Program-made: the position numbers and the translations under genes
In this document: in pieces, positions 37,421 through 46,757 of the stretch
How positions within the stretch are numbered: the stretch's first letter is position 1
Layout of the letters: each line of letters starts with the position of its first letter
Notes under the pieces: generated by a model
What the model was told of the DNA's origin: nothing
Database searches by the model: none
The model's input: the letters and a program-made list of their open reading frames with translations, nothing else
NCBI RefSeq assembly: GCF_001890765.1
Contig: NZ_KV878783.1
Coordinates: 729,625-793,624 of the forward strand
Length of the DNA stretch: 64,000 nucleotides
Direction: 5' to 3'
Origin: Spirulina major PCC 6313
GTDB lineage: Bacteria; Cyanobacteriota; Cyanobacteriia; Cyanobacteriales; Spirulinaceae

Positions 37421-38326
37421 CTAAAACTGAATCCGATCGCGGGTTCCGGTATTTTTAGCATTCTTGGCGATAAATTCAATAATCTTACCCGCCACATCAA
37501 CCCCCGTCGCCCGCTCGATGCCCTCCAATCCAGGGGAGGAATTCACCTCCATCACCACCGGGCCATGGTGCGATCGCAACAAATCCACCCCCGCCACCCG
37601 GAGGCCCATCGCCTTCGCCGACCGCACCGCCGTACTCCGCTCCTCCGGCGTGAGCTTCACCCCCGCTGCCGAGCCGCCCCGATGGAGATTAGAGCGAAAT
37701 TCTCCCGGCGGCCCCTGGCGTTTCATCGCGGCCACCACTTTGCCCCCCACCACAAAACAGCGCAAATCCGCGCCCTTGGCTTCCTTGATATATTCCTGCA
37801 CTAAAATATTGGCTTCGAGGCCGCGAAAGGCTTCAATCACCGATCGCGCCGCCGGTTTCGTTTCCGCCAACACTACCCCTAGGCCCTGCGTCCCTTCGAG
37901 GAGTTTAATCACCAAGGGCGCACCCCCCACCGTATCAATCAGGCCGTCAATGTCTTCTGTGGCATGGGCGAAGCCGGTTACGGGCAGGCCGATACCTTCA
38001 CGGGCGAGAATCTGAAGGCAGCGTAGCTTATCCCGCGATCGCGAAATCGCCTGGGATTCATTGGCACTAAACACCCCCATCACCTCAAACTGTCGCACCA
38101 CCGCCGTCCCATAGAACGTCCGCGATGCCCCAATGCGCGGAATAATCGCATCAAAATTTTCCAAAGTCTTACCGTTGTAGACAATGGTGGGATTGTGGGA
38201 GGTGATGTTCATGTAGCAACGCAGATAGTTCACCACCCGGATCTCATGCCCCCGTTCTTCCGCTGCTTCCCGGAGCCGACGGGTGGAATACAGAGAAGAA
38301 TCTTGAGAAAGGATCGCGATTTTCAT
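37421..38326 (-). CDS. rimK: RimK-type ATP-grasp glutamate ligase
   Basis: 301 residues. The N-terminal domain is [18 protein letters not shown]. The ATP-grasp core includes [21 protein letters not shown], the nucleotide-binding [43 protein letters not shown] and the metal-binding [16 protein letters not shown]. coli RimK adds glutamates to the C-terminus of ribosomal protein S6; whether cyanobacterial S6 is the target is not shown by the sequence. The gene upstream on the same strand encodes the retropepsin-like protein often paired with RimK. Confidence 0.95.
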   Translation of the reverse strand: MKIAILSQDSSLYSTRRLREAAEERGHEIRVVNYLRCYMNITSHNPTIVYNGKTLENFDAIIPRIGASRTFYGTAVVRQFEVMGVFSANESQAISRSRDKLRCLQILAREGIGLPVTGFAHATEDIDGLIDTVGGAPLVIKLLEGTQGLGVVLAETKPAARSVIEAFRGLEANILVQEYIKEAKGADLRCFVVGGKVVAAMKRQGPPGEFRSNLHRGGSAAGVKLTPEERSTAVRSAKAMGLRVAGVDLLRSHHGPVVMEVNSSPGLEGIERATGVDVAGKIIEFIAKNAKNTGTRDRIQF

Positions 38327-38362
38327 GATTCAGTGGAGACAGAACAGGGTTAGGTTAATTAT

Positions 38363-38415
38363 CTACCCATTGCGGGGTAGGTTTGAACGTCCTCGACAGA
38401 ATTGCCGGGACGTTC
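38363..38415. terminator. Two hairpins between rimK and the protease gene
   Basis: CTACCC/GGGTAG (38363-38368, 38375-38380) and GAACGTCC/GGACGTTC (38385-38392, 38408-38415). They lie in the 110-base spacer and could attenuate or process the transcript between the two genes. Confidence 0.4.
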
Positions 38416-38436
38416 GCAGGATTCAGCAACGCGGGG

Positions 38437-38886
38437 CTAGGGGTGCGATCGCTGCAAATACGATCGCCCCGGATCAACCCAAAACCGCCGGCGAATCGCT
38501 TCTCGACCCAACAACATCCGAAACCCCATCTGATCCCGACTCGTTAACGTCAGTTCAATGGGCCAAGTTTGCTCACCCACCGTTACCAAGGTTTTCACCA
38601 CCGGGCGCAGTTGGGCATGACCCCCGGAACTTTTAACCGTGCGTTGGTCGAGAAGAGGTGCTTCCGCCTGGATGGTTAGGGCCGTCGAACGCTGCTGAGG
38701 ATGCACTTTGAATTGCATCAAAACAATCCCGTCCCGCTCGATTTTTTCAATATCAAAGGCATGGAGCGCCGATGATCTCGCGCCGGTATCAATTTTGGCC
38801 TTAATCGGATCAATCTCCAAAGCGGGCAACGTCAAATATTCACGCCAACCGATCAATGGTAACGGTGAGGATGACACCGGAAACAC
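38437..38886 (-). CDS. RimK-associated retropepsin-like aspartic protease (PF05618 family)
   Basis: 149 residues. The single retropepsin-like domain has the catalytic Asp in AKIDTGARSSALHA and the family pattern IGWREYLTLPAL, followed by FKVH and VKSSGGHAQLRPVV; LTSRDQMGFRMLLGREAI closes the fold. Proteins of this family are encoded next to rimK and are thought to trim glutamate tails added by it. The start is uncertain: GTG at 38886 or GTG at 38877, the latter better spaced from AGGGGG. Confidence 0.85.
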   Translation of the reverse strand: MFPVSSSPLPLIGWREYLTLPALEIDPIKAKIDTGARSSALHAFDIEKIERDGIVLMQFKVHPQQRSTALTIQAEAPLLDQRTVKSSGGHAQLRPVVKTLVTVGEQTWPIELTLTSRDQMGFRMLLGREAIRRRFWVDPGRSYLQRSHP

Positions 38887-39033
38887 CCCCTAATAACTAT
38901 TTAGGTTTGATATGGGCTTGATCTTAGCGGTTCAGCTATGGCAAAGATAGGGCTTGACAAATCGTCTGCCCTATCTTGATCGGTGGGTCGGCAATCCCAG
39001 CGATGATTCAGGGTGAAGTGCAGTCAATGGGGC

Positions 39034-39522
39034 TTATTCCCGGGCCGAGAGGCGATATTGTCGCCCCGGAACATCAGACCCCACCCAGATGTGATAGTCC
39101 CCAGCCGTCCAGTCTAAGCCTTGCAACACCGCATCTTCATTAAAGCCGCGCCCGATCGCACTACAGTGGATCGCCCCGCTGGGGTCTTGCACCATCAAAA
39201 TCGTCGGCTTGCCACCGTTGTTCACCGCCAAGCGGAGAGTTTCGATACTGGGATGCACGCTCAGGATGTGGTCAGGGGTTTCGCTGGCATAAATGTCGGT
39301 GGCTTGGCAGGCGGGGGGCGTGGCATTACCTCCCCGTTGGGCTGCTAGATCAGCAAGTTGGATCGCGCCGCCGGTGGTGCCCATGACCGTTGCCTTGGCA
39401 CGATCAAAACCACGGGCAACCGCTAATTCTCCAAAGTTAGCCTCTTGGGCGAAGCCGGGGCTAGCTCCTAAGCTGATGACTAAAGACAGGAATAAGGGAT
39501 AGTACTGTCGGATCGATACCAT
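39034..39522 (-). CDS. Secreted protein of unknown function
   Basis: 162 residues. A classic signal peptide (MVSIRQYYPLFLSLVISLGA, cleavage at GFAQ/E near residue 26) gives a periplasmic or external product. The mature part begins NFGELAVARGF and contains two Cys (PPACQATD, AIHCSAIGRG) that may form a disulfide. HPSIETLRLAVNNGGKPTILMVQDPSG resembles the beta-sandwich domains found after serine proteases (pre-peptidase C-terminal type), ending in DYHIWVGSDVPGRQYRLSA, but I do not claim membership. The gap 39523-39769 upstream is a divergent promoter region with nothing else visible. Confidence 0.7.
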   Translation of the reverse strand: MVSIRQYYPLFLSLVISLGASPGFAQEANFGELAVARGFDRAKATVMGTTGGAIQLADLAAQRGGNATPPACQATDIYASETPDHILSVHPSIETLRLAVNNGGKPTILMVQDPSGAIHCSAIGRGFNEDAVLQGLDWTAGDYHIWVGSDVPGRQYRLSARE

Positions 39523-39769
39523 GGTGTTAACCTCCTCAATCCCAGCAATGCAAGTTAGGCTTCTAGCTGCGATCGCAATCTGACGTGTTGATTCTGTAGC
39601 TGGGTGAATACCCTTAGCTTAAAGGCGAATCGAGGCAGAGTCACCCGACAATCAGCCAGTCCTGAAGCTGCCACACCCTGGCTCTCCATTCGCTCGCAGG
39701 GAAGTACAAAACGAATTCAATGGCTCTAAAACTGGTGTACATTCAAGTCTAGAGTTGAGAAAGCCCCCC

Positions 39770-39940
39770 ATGCCTGTACTGATCGCCACGTTCCTACTCA
39801 TCGGTTTGAATTGGCTGATTTCCGGTGTTGTGTCGGTGCAAGCGTTGGCGCTCTTTCGTGGGTTAGGAACAGTGGGGTGGTGGGCAATCGGGCTGCTGGG
39901 TTTGGGGGCGATCGCTTGGTGTTTTGGCGACGATCCCTAA
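39770..39940 (+). CDS. Small hydrophobic protein
   Basis: 56 residues from the ATG at 39770. Two hydrophobic segments (PVLIATFLLIGLNWLISGVV and FRGLGTVGWWAIGLLGLGAI) separated by a short turn, ending in FGDDP. It resembles many small cyanobacterial membrane proteins that carry no name. It ends 64 bases before the next gene's start and may be cotranscribed with it. Confidence 0.5.
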   Translation: MPVLIATFLLIGLNWLISGVVSVQALALFRGLGTVGWWAIGLLGLGAIAWCFGDDP

Positions 39941-40004
39941 GGGCCGATCCGGTTCCGTCGCGGCGTTCCTTGCAAACGTTACTATCCTTTTTTTATCCTG
40001 TTCT

Positions 40005-40691
40005 ATGCGTCAGTCCTGGTATCTCTGCATTGGTTTTGCGTCACTATTTACCCTGGGATTGACCCCGGCCCTCCGGGCCCAACCCCTGACCCCAGAAGCG
40101 GTAAACCTCGATCCGGACGTGGTGGAAGAAAGCCCCGTCCTCCAGCGTTGGCTAGAGGCTGTTCCCGATGTGGGGAAAGACATTCGCCATGATCCGAGTT
40201 TTCGATCCCGGGTGCGTTTGGGTTACTCAAATTTTCCCTCGACGGCGGGGCAGGGGGGGTGGCACGGAGGCGTTGAAGATCTGTTTTTAGGGGACAGTGC
40301 CGCCACGGTGAGCGCGGGGTATCAAGGCACCTGGAGCGGCGATCGCGCCACCTGGGGCGGCGATTTGCGCTACTATCTCCGCCCCTTGGGGGACTATTTC
40401 AATGTCGCTCCCGTGGTGGGCTATCGTCACATCACCACCGAGGGTCAACAAACCGATGGGATCAATTTGGGAATTAAAGTCCAGTTTGCCCTGTCCCGCA
40501 CGGGAGCGGCAGATCTTGCCCTACAGCAAAGTTTCGTCTCGGTGGGAACGGCGGCGGAAGTGGGGATTACCAGCCTGTCCTTGGGATATGCGATCGCGCC
40601 TCACCTCAGACTCGCCACCGATCTCGAAAAACAAAATTCTCGCTACGAAAAAGATAGTCGGGTCGGCATTTCCCTTGAATGGCTGTTTTGA
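40005..40691 (+). CDS. Exported outer-membrane beta-barrel-like protein
   Basis: 228 residues from the ATG at 40005. A signal peptide (MRQSWYLCIGFASLFTLGLT, cleavage LRAQ/P about residue 26) is followed by about 45 helical residues and then alternating strands with Gly and aromatic girdles (GYSNFPSTAGQGGWHGGVED, RYYLRPLGDYFNVAPVVGY). The last residues are SLEWLF, ending in Phe, the usual outer-membrane barrel sorting signal. Probable small porin or barrel; no family recognised. Confidence 0.7.
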   Translation: MRQSWYLCIGFASLFTLGLTPALRAQPLTPEAVNLDPDVVEESPVLQRWLEAVPDVGKDIRHDPSFRSRVRLGYSNFPSTAGQGGWHGGVEDLFLGDSAATVSAGYQGTWSGDRATWGGDLRYYLRPLGDYFNVAPVVGYRHITTEGQQTDGINLGIKVQFALSRTGAADLALQQSFVSVGTAAEVGITSLSLGYAIAPHLRLATDLEKQNSRYEKDSRVGISLEWLF

Positions 40692-40840
40692 CCCCAATCG
40701 GTCAGATTTGTTCATACTTTGAAATGTTTGCACTCGTGTGTTCGGCTCAAGCGATAGGATATGAGCAGTTCAGTCACGATTTTCTAGATAAGCGCGTGTT
40801 AGCCATTAACCTATTCACAGCATTAAGCGAGTTTTCCCGG

Positions 40841-41140
40841 ATGCACTGCGGCGCAATCTGTGCTGTCTTGATTCCCTGCGTGCTGTTGGTCGCCATCTAC
40901 ACCTTGGTCTTGCTGTATTGGCAAAAACCGATCGCTACCCTCTGCACTACGGCAACGGTGGGAACGGGGTTGGCGATGATTCTTTTTCTGCATGTGTCCA
41001 CTTGGTTCATGATTGGGGTGGTCACGCCGGTAACGTTTGTTTTGGCAGCGTTGGGGCTGACCTGTGTGGTGAGCAATTGGGCGGCGGTGGGATGGGGCTG
41101 GTGGCGATCGCACCGCCCCCAAACCCCCAACTTGGTTTAG
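40841..41140 (+). CDS. Small membrane protein
   Basis: 99 residues from the ATG at 40841, the start that begins directly at a hydrophobic segment (CAVLIPCVLLVAIYTLVLLY). Two more follow (TVGTGLAMILFLHVSTWFMI and VVTPVTFVLAALGLTCVV). The frame is open to 40679, overlapping the barrel gene, and an ATG at 40724 is possible, so the N-terminus is not certain. It resembles a conserved cyanobacterial membrane protein without a known role. Confidence 0.6.
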   Translation: MHCGAICAVLIPCVLLVAIYTLVLLYWQKPIATLCTTATVGTGLAMILFLHVSTWFMIGVVTPVTFVLAALGLTCVVSNWAAVGWGWWRSHRPQTPNLV

Positions 41141-41301
41141 TTTGCTCTTTTTTGGGTCTGGGGGGGTCGCAGCGATCGCGTCAGCAGGACAACCTCAAAC
41201 CCCCAGAATCATTCGCATCCCAGAAATCGGCGGTTATCATAGAAGTCTGAATCGATAGGCACGCAGAGTCCGCGGCCAAGGCCCCTCACCTGCGCCTCGT
41301 C

Positions 41302-42492
41302 ATGTTCTCAGCCCAACCCTCTGTTTCGGAGCCACTGCCATCGCCGCCTCTCTCCGCCCTAGAGGCCGTGGCACACCAAACCTTAGATTCAATGTTGCTG
41401 GCGACGCGAGCGATCGCGATCTGGTGGGTCAGCGATCGCCCCAACGCTGCCCCCCTCTGCCACAGCAACCCCCAACACCCCCACTACAGCCCCCAACACC
41501 TCCACCACCTCCAACAGGATTGCCACCAAGTCAGCCGGGGTGAACCCAGTCACTTCACCACCATGCTTCGCCCCTTGGCCTCCCGCCATCACCACCTCAC
41601 CCCCACGGTGTGTCACATCACCGAACCCGCCGACCTCGGCATCTTGTACCATTACCCCTTGCCCAGTGAGAGTGCAACGCCCCACTATGCGGCCCTGTGG
41701 TGCGAAAAACGGCTATCGAGCAATCAAACCCACTACATTGAACAACTCCTTAGCCTCCTCTGTCACTACGCCCAAGCTACCCAGACCCTCGCCCAGCAAC
41801 AACAACGCCTCGACATTCTCCAGCAAACCCTCCAACGGGGCAAACATCAACTGCGCAGCCCCCTAGCGCTGATTCGCCTCTATGCGGAAAATCTCAAATT
41901 GGGGTTAGCGGATGAAACCCTTCAAGCCCAGGCTGATGTGATTCGGATCACAGCGACGGAATTGAGTGATAATCTCAAGAAATTACTGGATTTGCATGGG
42001 CCGCAATCGCTGCACTTGATGGCGACGAATCTACAGCAGGTGTTCGCGGATTTAGAAACGATGTTATTGCCTCGGTTAACCGAGCGGCGGGTGGAGTTAG
42101 CGATCGCCCCACAGCCCCTGTGGATTTGGGTTGATCCGTGGAAATTAAAACAGGTGTTGGAAATTGTCGTGACCAATGCCCTGGAGTTTAGCCCGGTGGG
42201 GGGGACGGTGTCCTGTCGGGGGGATGTGGCGGGGGATTGGGTGCAGATTGCGATCGCCGATCAAGGGCCCGGCATTGCGCCGACGGTGTTGCCCCATATT
42301 TTCGAGCCGTTCTATTCCCAACGGTCAGGGGGAACGGGGTTAGGGCTAGCGATCGCCGCCGATATCATCCGCGAACACCACGGCACGATTCGCGTCGAGA
42401 ATCGTCCCCACGGCGGCGCAGCATTCCAGATCACCCTCCCCCATCCACCGGCTCAAGGAACGTTGGGCGTGTTAGGGGAGTTTTGCCTTTGA
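41302..42492 (+). CDS. Soluble sensor histidine kinase
   Basis: 396 residues. The N-terminal about 160 residues look like a degenerate GAF-type sensor, with a His-rich segment (HPHYSPQHLHHLQQDCHQ) and no membrane helix. The dimerisation helix has the phosphorylated His in KHQLRSPLALIRLYAE. The ATPase domain has VVTNALEFSPVGG (N box), IADQGPGI (G1), FEPFYSQRSGGTGLGLAIA (F and G2 boxes). The following response regulator overlaps the stop codon by 4 bases (TTGA), so the two are a translationally coupled pair. Confidence 0.88.
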   Translation: MFSAQPSVSEPLPSPPLSALEAVAHQTLDSMLLATRAIAIWWVSDRPNAAPLCHSNPQHPHYSPQHLHHLQQDCHQVSRGEPSHFTTMLRPLASRHHHLTPTVCHITEPADLGILYHYPLPSESATPHYAALWCEKRLSSNQTHYIEQLLSLLCHYAQATQTLAQQQQRLDILQQTLQRGKHQLRSPLALIRLYAENLKLGLADETLQAQADVIRITATELSDNLKKLLDLHGPQSLHLMATNLQQVFADLETMLLPRLTERRVELAIAPQPLWIWVDPWKLKQVLEIVVTNALEFSPVGGTVSCRGDVAGDWVQIAIADQGPGIAPTVLPHIFEPFYSQRSGGTGLGLAIAADIIREHHGTIRVENRPHGGAAFQITLPHPPAQGTLGVLGEFCL

Positions 42493-43169
42493 ATACAAGT
42501 GCTGAATCGGTCTCTGTGGTGTTGATTGACGATGAGCCGCTGTTTCGGCAGGGCCTGCGCCGGTTTTTCAGTCTGTCTCACTCTGATGCAGTGGTGAGGG
42601 TGCAGGTGGTGGGCGAAGCGGATTCCGTCGAACAGGGGTTAGACCTGATCCAAACCCGCAAGCCCGACATGATCCTGCTGGATATGGAGTTACCCCACCT
42701 GAATGGTTTGGATGCTCTGTTACACCTGAAGGAACAGGCCTACGCGGGGGATGTGTTGGTGCTCTCGGCCCATCAGGATGATCAATGGATTTTTCTGGCG
42801 ATGCAAAGTGGGGCGAAGGGCTATGTGTTTAAAGAGGCCGTCACGGAGCAACTGCCAGCGGCGATCGCCACGGTGTTAGCGGGTAAAATCTACTTGGCTC
42901 CTGACGTGGCCACCTGTTTTTTTCGCCGTTTTCAAGACCTCGCCAGTCAATCCCTGCCCTTGGTGAAGTCCTTGCATTTAACCGAGCGCGAGCAGGATGT
43001 GCTGTATTGGCTGGTGCAGGGAGAGCCGAATACCCAGATCGCCCGTCATCTGTTCGTGACGGTGGCGACGGTGAAAGCCCATTTAACTTCGATTTTTGAA
43101 AAATTAGGGGTGTCGAGCCGTACCCAAGCCATTGTTAAGGCTTTACGCTTAGGATTGGTAAAACCCTAG
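42489..43169 (+). CDS. NarL/FixJ-type response regulator paired with the preceding kinase
   Basis: 226 residues from the TTG at 42489, which overlaps the kinase stop; a longer frame upstream merely runs through the kinase gene. The receiver has VVLIDDEPLF, the acceptor Asp in MILLDMELPHLNG and Lys in GYVFKEA. The C-terminal LuxR domain has LTEREQDVLYWLVQG and the recognition helix RHLFVTVATVKAHLTSIF. The next gene downstream (87 bases) encodes a contractile-injection-type protein, a plausible but unproven target. Confidence 0.9.
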   Translation: MNTSAESVSVVLIDDEPLFRQGLRRFFSLSHSDAVVRVQVVGEADSVEQGLDLIQTRKPDMILLDMELPHLNGLDALLHLKEQAYAGDVLVLSAHQDDQWIFLAMQSGAKGYVFKEAVTEQLPAAIATVLAGKIYLAPDVATCFFRRFQDLASQSLPLVKSLHLTEREQDVLYWLVQGEPNTQIARHLFVTVATVKAHLTSIFEKLGVSSRTQAIVKALRLGLVKP

Positions 43170-43256
43170 GGATCGCCCCTGATGCAAAGAAATATTGACT
43201 TGGGTCTCGTTCGCGCCCAATTCCCCCTAGCCTGAATCCGAATACCTTTTCTCTTC

Positions 43257-44528
43257 ATGAGTAATCATCTTGCGATCGCCACTGTTACCGCCACCCTCCA
43301 ACGGATTATTCAATCCACCATTCAAGCTGATGTCAGTGGGGCACGGGTCACGACACTACGCCCGGACAGTATCGGCACGGCCACCCCGACCACGGGGGTG
43401 AATATTTTCCTCTACCATGTGCCGATGAACTATATGTGGGGCAACAGTGCGGAAATTCAGCGCCGCAATCGTCGGGGCGAGGGGGCAGTGCGATCGCGGA
43501 CCGCCGTCGATATGCATTACATGATTAGCTGCTACGGTAACGATGCCGAACTCGAACCCCAACGCCTTTTAGGAAGCGTGATCCGCACCCTCACGGACTA
43601 CAAAATCATTTCGCGAGACCTGATTCACGACACCCTCGAAGATGCCAACCTGGACTATCTCAGCAATTCTGACCTCTCCGAACAGTTTGCCGAAATTGCC
43701 TTCGCGCCCCTGAATTTGACCCTCGATGAACTGTCAAAAGTCTGGTCGGTGTTTTTCCAAACGCCCTATTGTCTATCGGTGGCCTACAAAGCAACGGTGG
43801 CGATGATCGAAGGAGAAGCCACGGGGGAAGCACCGCTACCGGTGAGCGATCGCCAATACGGCGGCACGTCCCCCCTCGCCGGTCAACCGCAAATCACGGA
43901 GGTAATCAGCGATCGCGGTCGCTTCTACCCGATCGAAACCAGCAGCACCCTCCGCATCCGCGGCCAACATCTCAACGGCCCCGACACCTTCATCCGCATC
44001 GGCGCGATCGAAGCCGCCCCCACCGAACAGAGCGCCGATCAACTCCTCCTCAACCTCGCCACCCTGCCCACGGATCAACTCCGCGCCGGCATTCAAAGCC
44101 TCCAAGTGGTCTATCGCCAAGCCAAGGCCGACAATGGCAAACCCGCCCCCCGCGTCGAATCCAACACCACCCCTTTCGTCCTCCGTCCCACGGTGCAACA
44201 CCTGGAGGTGGGGCAACTCACCGGCACAGCCCGGCGAGGGCGTAACGGCACGGTCACCGTGGAGAGCAATCTCCCGATGCTCCCTGAGCAGCGGGTGACC
44301 CTCTCGCTCCATGAGTGGTCTACGAATGATCCGGCGACCTACCTTTTTGAAGCCTCGGCCCGAGATGCGATCGCTACCGTTGTGGACATTCCGATCAAAA
44401 ACGTCAAACCGGGGGACTATCTCGTCCGTCTCCATGTCGATGGGGCCGAGAGTTGCCTAGAGGTGGATCAAGATCCGGAGAGCGACACCTATGGCTGGTA
44501 TGTCGGCCCCCGCTTACTGATGGTTTAA
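43257..44528 (+). CDS. DUF4255 (Pvc16_N) protein of contractile injection systems
   Basis: 423 residues. The N-terminal DUF4255 domain (about 5-190) carries family features: LAIATVTATLQRIIQ, TTGVNIFLYHVPMNYMWGN, VDMHYMISCYGND and LNLTLDELSKVWSVFFQTPY. This domain is found in Pvc16/Afp16-like tube-terminator proteins of extracellular and thylakoid-anchored contractile injection systems. The C-terminal half has Ig/IPT-like beta-sandwich elements (ITEVISDRGRFYPIETSSTL, RIRGQHLNG). No sheath, tube, baseplate or ATPase gene lies beside it in the window, so it is an orphan. It follows the kinase-regulator pair on the same strand. Confidence 0.85.
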   Translation: MSNHLAIATVTATLQRIIQSTIQADVSGARVTTLRPDSIGTATPTTGVNIFLYHVPMNYMWGNSAEIQRRNRRGEGAVRSRTAVDMHYMISCYGNDAELEPQRLLGSVIRTLTDYKIISRDLIHDTLEDANLDYLSNSDLSEQFAEIAFAPLNLTLDELSKVWSVFFQTPYCLSVAYKATVAMIEGEATGEAPLPVSDRQYGGTSPLAGQPQITEVISDRGRFYPIETSSTLRIRGQHLNGPDTFIRIGAIEAAPTEQSADQLLLNLATLPTDQLRAGIQSLQVVYRQAKADNGKPAPRVESNTTPFVLRPTVQHLEVGQLTGTARRGRNGTVTVESNLPMLPEQRVTLSLHEWSTNDPATYLFEASARDAIATVVDIPIKNVKPGDYLVRLHVDGAESCLEVDQDPESDTYGWYVGPRLLMV

Positions 44529-44614
44529 GCAAAGCTTAGGAGTGGATTGACTAATTCTTTCTGATGCTTCAGATTTAACGCAATTTCTTATCAACCTGAT
44601 TACAAGGAATGATG

Positions 44615-44863
44615 ATGGCGAGTTACTTGATCAAAGTTGCCGGTTTAGGATTTATTCATAAAAATTGGAAGACGGAAGAACCCCGCTTCTGCGCCGCCCA
44701 AGCCACCGCGAAAACCTGGACAACACGCAAAGCCGCCATTGGCTTCGGTTCTGAGCAGCTTACCCCCCGTCTCAAAATAGGCTGGGAACTCTGGGAACTC
44801 GACGATGAGACCCTAGAACCGGTCATTTTGCCCCGGTCTCTGTTTGAAAGCCAGCGCGGCTAG
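44615..44863 (+). CDS. Small conserved-looking protein of unknown function
   Basis: 82 residues. Three in-frame ATGs occur together (44609, 44612, 44615); AAGGA at 44604-44608 is best spaced for the last. The sequence is a mixed beta/alpha chain (VAGLGFIHKNWKTEEPRFCA, KIGWELWELDDETLEPVILP) with no signal or membrane segment. The ribosome site and codon use support a real gene; no family recognised. The 115 bases that follow would hold the promoter of ndhC. Confidence 0.55.
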   Translation: MASYLIKVAGLGFIHKNWKTEEPRFCAAQATAKTWTTRKAAIGFGSEQLTPRLKIGWELWELDDETLEPVILPRSLFESQRG

Positions 44864-44978
44864 GATGCGACCCAGACCGCGCCCCGTTCTGCCAGTTATG
44901 ATCTTTAGATCAACCCGACGATCGGCATGAAGTTCTATAATTAGGCCTTGTTAAGCGCAGCATTATAGGGAAATCCAA

Positions 44979-45341
44979 GTGTTTCACCTCAGTGGTTACG
45001 AATATTTTTTAGGCTTTCTCCTGATCGCCAGTTCCGTTCCGATCTTGTCGCTGATTGCGTCGAAAATCTTGCGCCCTCGTACCGGCGGGCCAGAGCGGCG
45101 CACCACCTACGAATCGGGAATGGAGCCTATCGGCGGAGCATGGATTCAATTCAACATCCGGTACTATATGTTCGCCCTTGTGTTTGTGGTCTTCGATGTT
45201 GAAACCGTGTTTCTCTACCCGTGGGCCGTCGCCTTTAGTCAATTGGGTTTGCTAGCCTTTATAGAAGCCCTCATCTTCATCGCAATTTTGGTTGTTGCCT
45301 TGGTGTATGCATGGCGTAAAGGAGCGTTAGAGTGGTCATGA
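44979..45341 (+). CDS. ndhC: NAD(P)H-quinone oxidoreductase subunit 3
   Basis: 120 residues from a GTG start. Three membrane helices; the conserved matrix-side loop [20 protein letters not shown] and the second helix [19 protein letters not shown] are diagnostic of NuoA/NdhC. It is part of the membrane arm of thylakoid NDH-1, which takes electrons from ferredoxin for respiration and cyclic flow. The stop codon TGA overlaps the ATG of ndhK (ATGA). Confidence 0.97.
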   Translation: MFHLSGYEYFLGFLLIASSVPILSLIASKILRPRTGGPERRTTYESGMEPIGGAWIQFNIRYYMFALVFVVFDVETVFLYPWAVAFSQLGLLAFIEALIFIAILVVALVYAWRKGALEWS

Positions 45342-46066
45342 ATTTAGAATCAATCGAACAGCAAAACGTTGAAAAAATCTTAAATCCGGTGGCCCGCACC
45401 GGGGTTACCCAAGACTTATCGGAAAATATCGTCCTCACCACCGTAGATGACCTCTACAACTGGGCGAAACTATCCAGCCTCTGGCCCTTACTCTACGGGA
45501 CGGCTTGTTGTTTTATCGAGTTTGCCGCGATGATCGGCTCTCGGTTTGACTTTGACCGTTTTGGTCTGGTGCCGCGTTCGAGTCCCCGGCAGGCGGATCT
45601 TTTGATTACCGCCGGCACGATTACGATGAAAATGGCCCCGGCCTTGGTGCGGCTCTACGAAGAAATGCCCGAACCGAAGTATGTGATCGCTATGGGAGCC
45701 TGCACGATTACCGGCGGAATGTTCAGTGTGGATTCGCCCAGTGCGGTGCGGGGTGTGGATAAGTTGATTCCGGTGGATGTTTATATTCCCGGTTGTCCGC
45801 CGCGCCCGGAAGCGATTATGGATGCGATCGTAAAGCTGCGCAAAAAGGTGGCCAATGAGTCGATCCAAGAGCGGGCCACGGTGCTAGAGCAGCAGCATGA
45901 ATATTACTGCACGACCCACAACATGAAGGTGACGGAGCCGATTTTGACTGGGGAATATTTGCGATCGCCCGATCGCCAAGCCCCTACCAAAGAACTCACC
46001 GAAGCCTACGGGCTGCCCATTGCCCCCACCCGTCAAGATGTGAAAGAAGAGGTTGATCGTGGCTGA
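45338..46066 (+). CDS. ndhK: NAD(P)H-quinone oxidoreductase subunit K
   Basis: 242 residues from the ATG at 45338; the GTG two codons earlier is also well spaced from AAGGAG. The N2 [4Fe-4S] cluster ligands are in [24 protein letters not shown] and [31 protein letters not shown] is a hallmark block. It belongs to the hydrophilic arm of NDH-1, delivering electrons to plastoquinone. It overlaps ndhC by 4 bases and ndhJ by 8, so the three genes are translated together. Confidence 0.97.
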   Translation: MNLESIEQQNVEKILNPVARTGVTQDLSENIVLTTVDDLYNWAKLSSLWPLLYGTACCFIEFAAMIGSRFDFDRFGLVPRSSPRQADLLITAGTITMKMAPALVRLYEEMPEPKYVIAMGACTITGGMFSVDSPSAVRGVDKLIPVDVYIPGCPPRPEAIMDAIVKLRKKVANESIQERATVLEQQHEYYCTTHNMKVTEPILTGEYLRSPDRQAPTKELTEAYGLPIAPTRQDVKEEVDRG

Positions 46067-46589
46067 AGACAACACTCCCAACAACGCCCCGGAAGAAGAA
46101 TCCACCGCCCTTGTGGCCGGCCCGGCATCATCATGGCTCACCGAGAATGGCTTTGACCATGGTTTGCTCGAACCGGATCACCTCGGCATTGAGATGATCC
46201 AAGTGGAGGCGAAGGTGCTCCTGCCCATCTGCACCGCGCTTCGAGCTTACGGGTTCAACTATTTGCAATGTCAAGGGGGTTATGATCTAGGCCCCGGTAA
46301 AGAACTCGTCAGTTTTTACCATTTGGTGAAAGTCAGTGACGATGCCGAAAGTACCGAAGAAATTCGGGTTAAGGTGTTCGTGCCCCGCGACAATCCCCAT
46401 GTGCCTTCGGTTTACTGGATTTGGAAGGCGGCGGACTGGCAAGAGCGGGAAACCTACGATATGTACGGTATTGTCTACGATGGCCATCCCAATTTGAAAC
46501 GGTTATTGATGCCGGAAGATTGGATCGGTTGGCCCCTGCGCAAGGACTATATTTCTCCCGATTTTTACGAATTACAGGATGCCCATTAA
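46059..46589 (+). CDS. ndhJ: NAD(P)H-quinone oxidoreductase subunit J
   Basis: 176 residues from the GTG at 46059, with AGAGG six bases upstream. The NuoC/NdhJ (30-kDa subunit) signature is [23 protein letters not shown] followed by [22 protein letters not shown]. It is part of the hydrophilic arm of NDH-1 with NdhK, and the last gene of the ndhCKJ operon, followed by a strong terminator. Confidence 0.96.
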   Translation: MAEDNTPNNAPEEESTALVAGPASSWLTENGFDHGLLEPDHLGIEMIQVEAKVLLPICTALRAYGFNYLQCQGGYDLGPGKELVSFYHLVKVSDDAESTEEIRVKVFVPRDNPHVPSVYWIWKAADWQERETYDMYGIVYDGHPNLKRLLMPEDWIGWPLRKDYISPDFYELQDAH

Positions 46590-46642
46590 GGGCGATCGCT
46601 CACCCCGTCCGGGTGCTTGGGTTTAAGATCATCCTGAACAGA

Positions 46643-46671
46643 AAAGAGTGAGTGTGACACACTCACTCTTT
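46643..46671. terminator. 13-bp perfect hairpin after ndhJ
   Basis: AAAGAGTGAGTGT-GAC-ACACTCACTCTTT. It lies between convergent ndhJ and the helicase gene; A and T tracts at both ends suit bidirectional termination. Confidence 0.8.
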
Positions 46672-46757
46672 GGCATGAAGGGGAGATTTTTGCTTTAACC
46701 TCCCTTGCCGGCGTTGCGGTGAAAAGTCAGATTGTTTCTCTGGGTGCTGGGCATGGG

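Noticed and set aside
42237-42488. N-terminal extension of the response regulator
   Set aside because: That part overlaps the kinase ATPase domain in another frame; the real start is the TTG at 42489.
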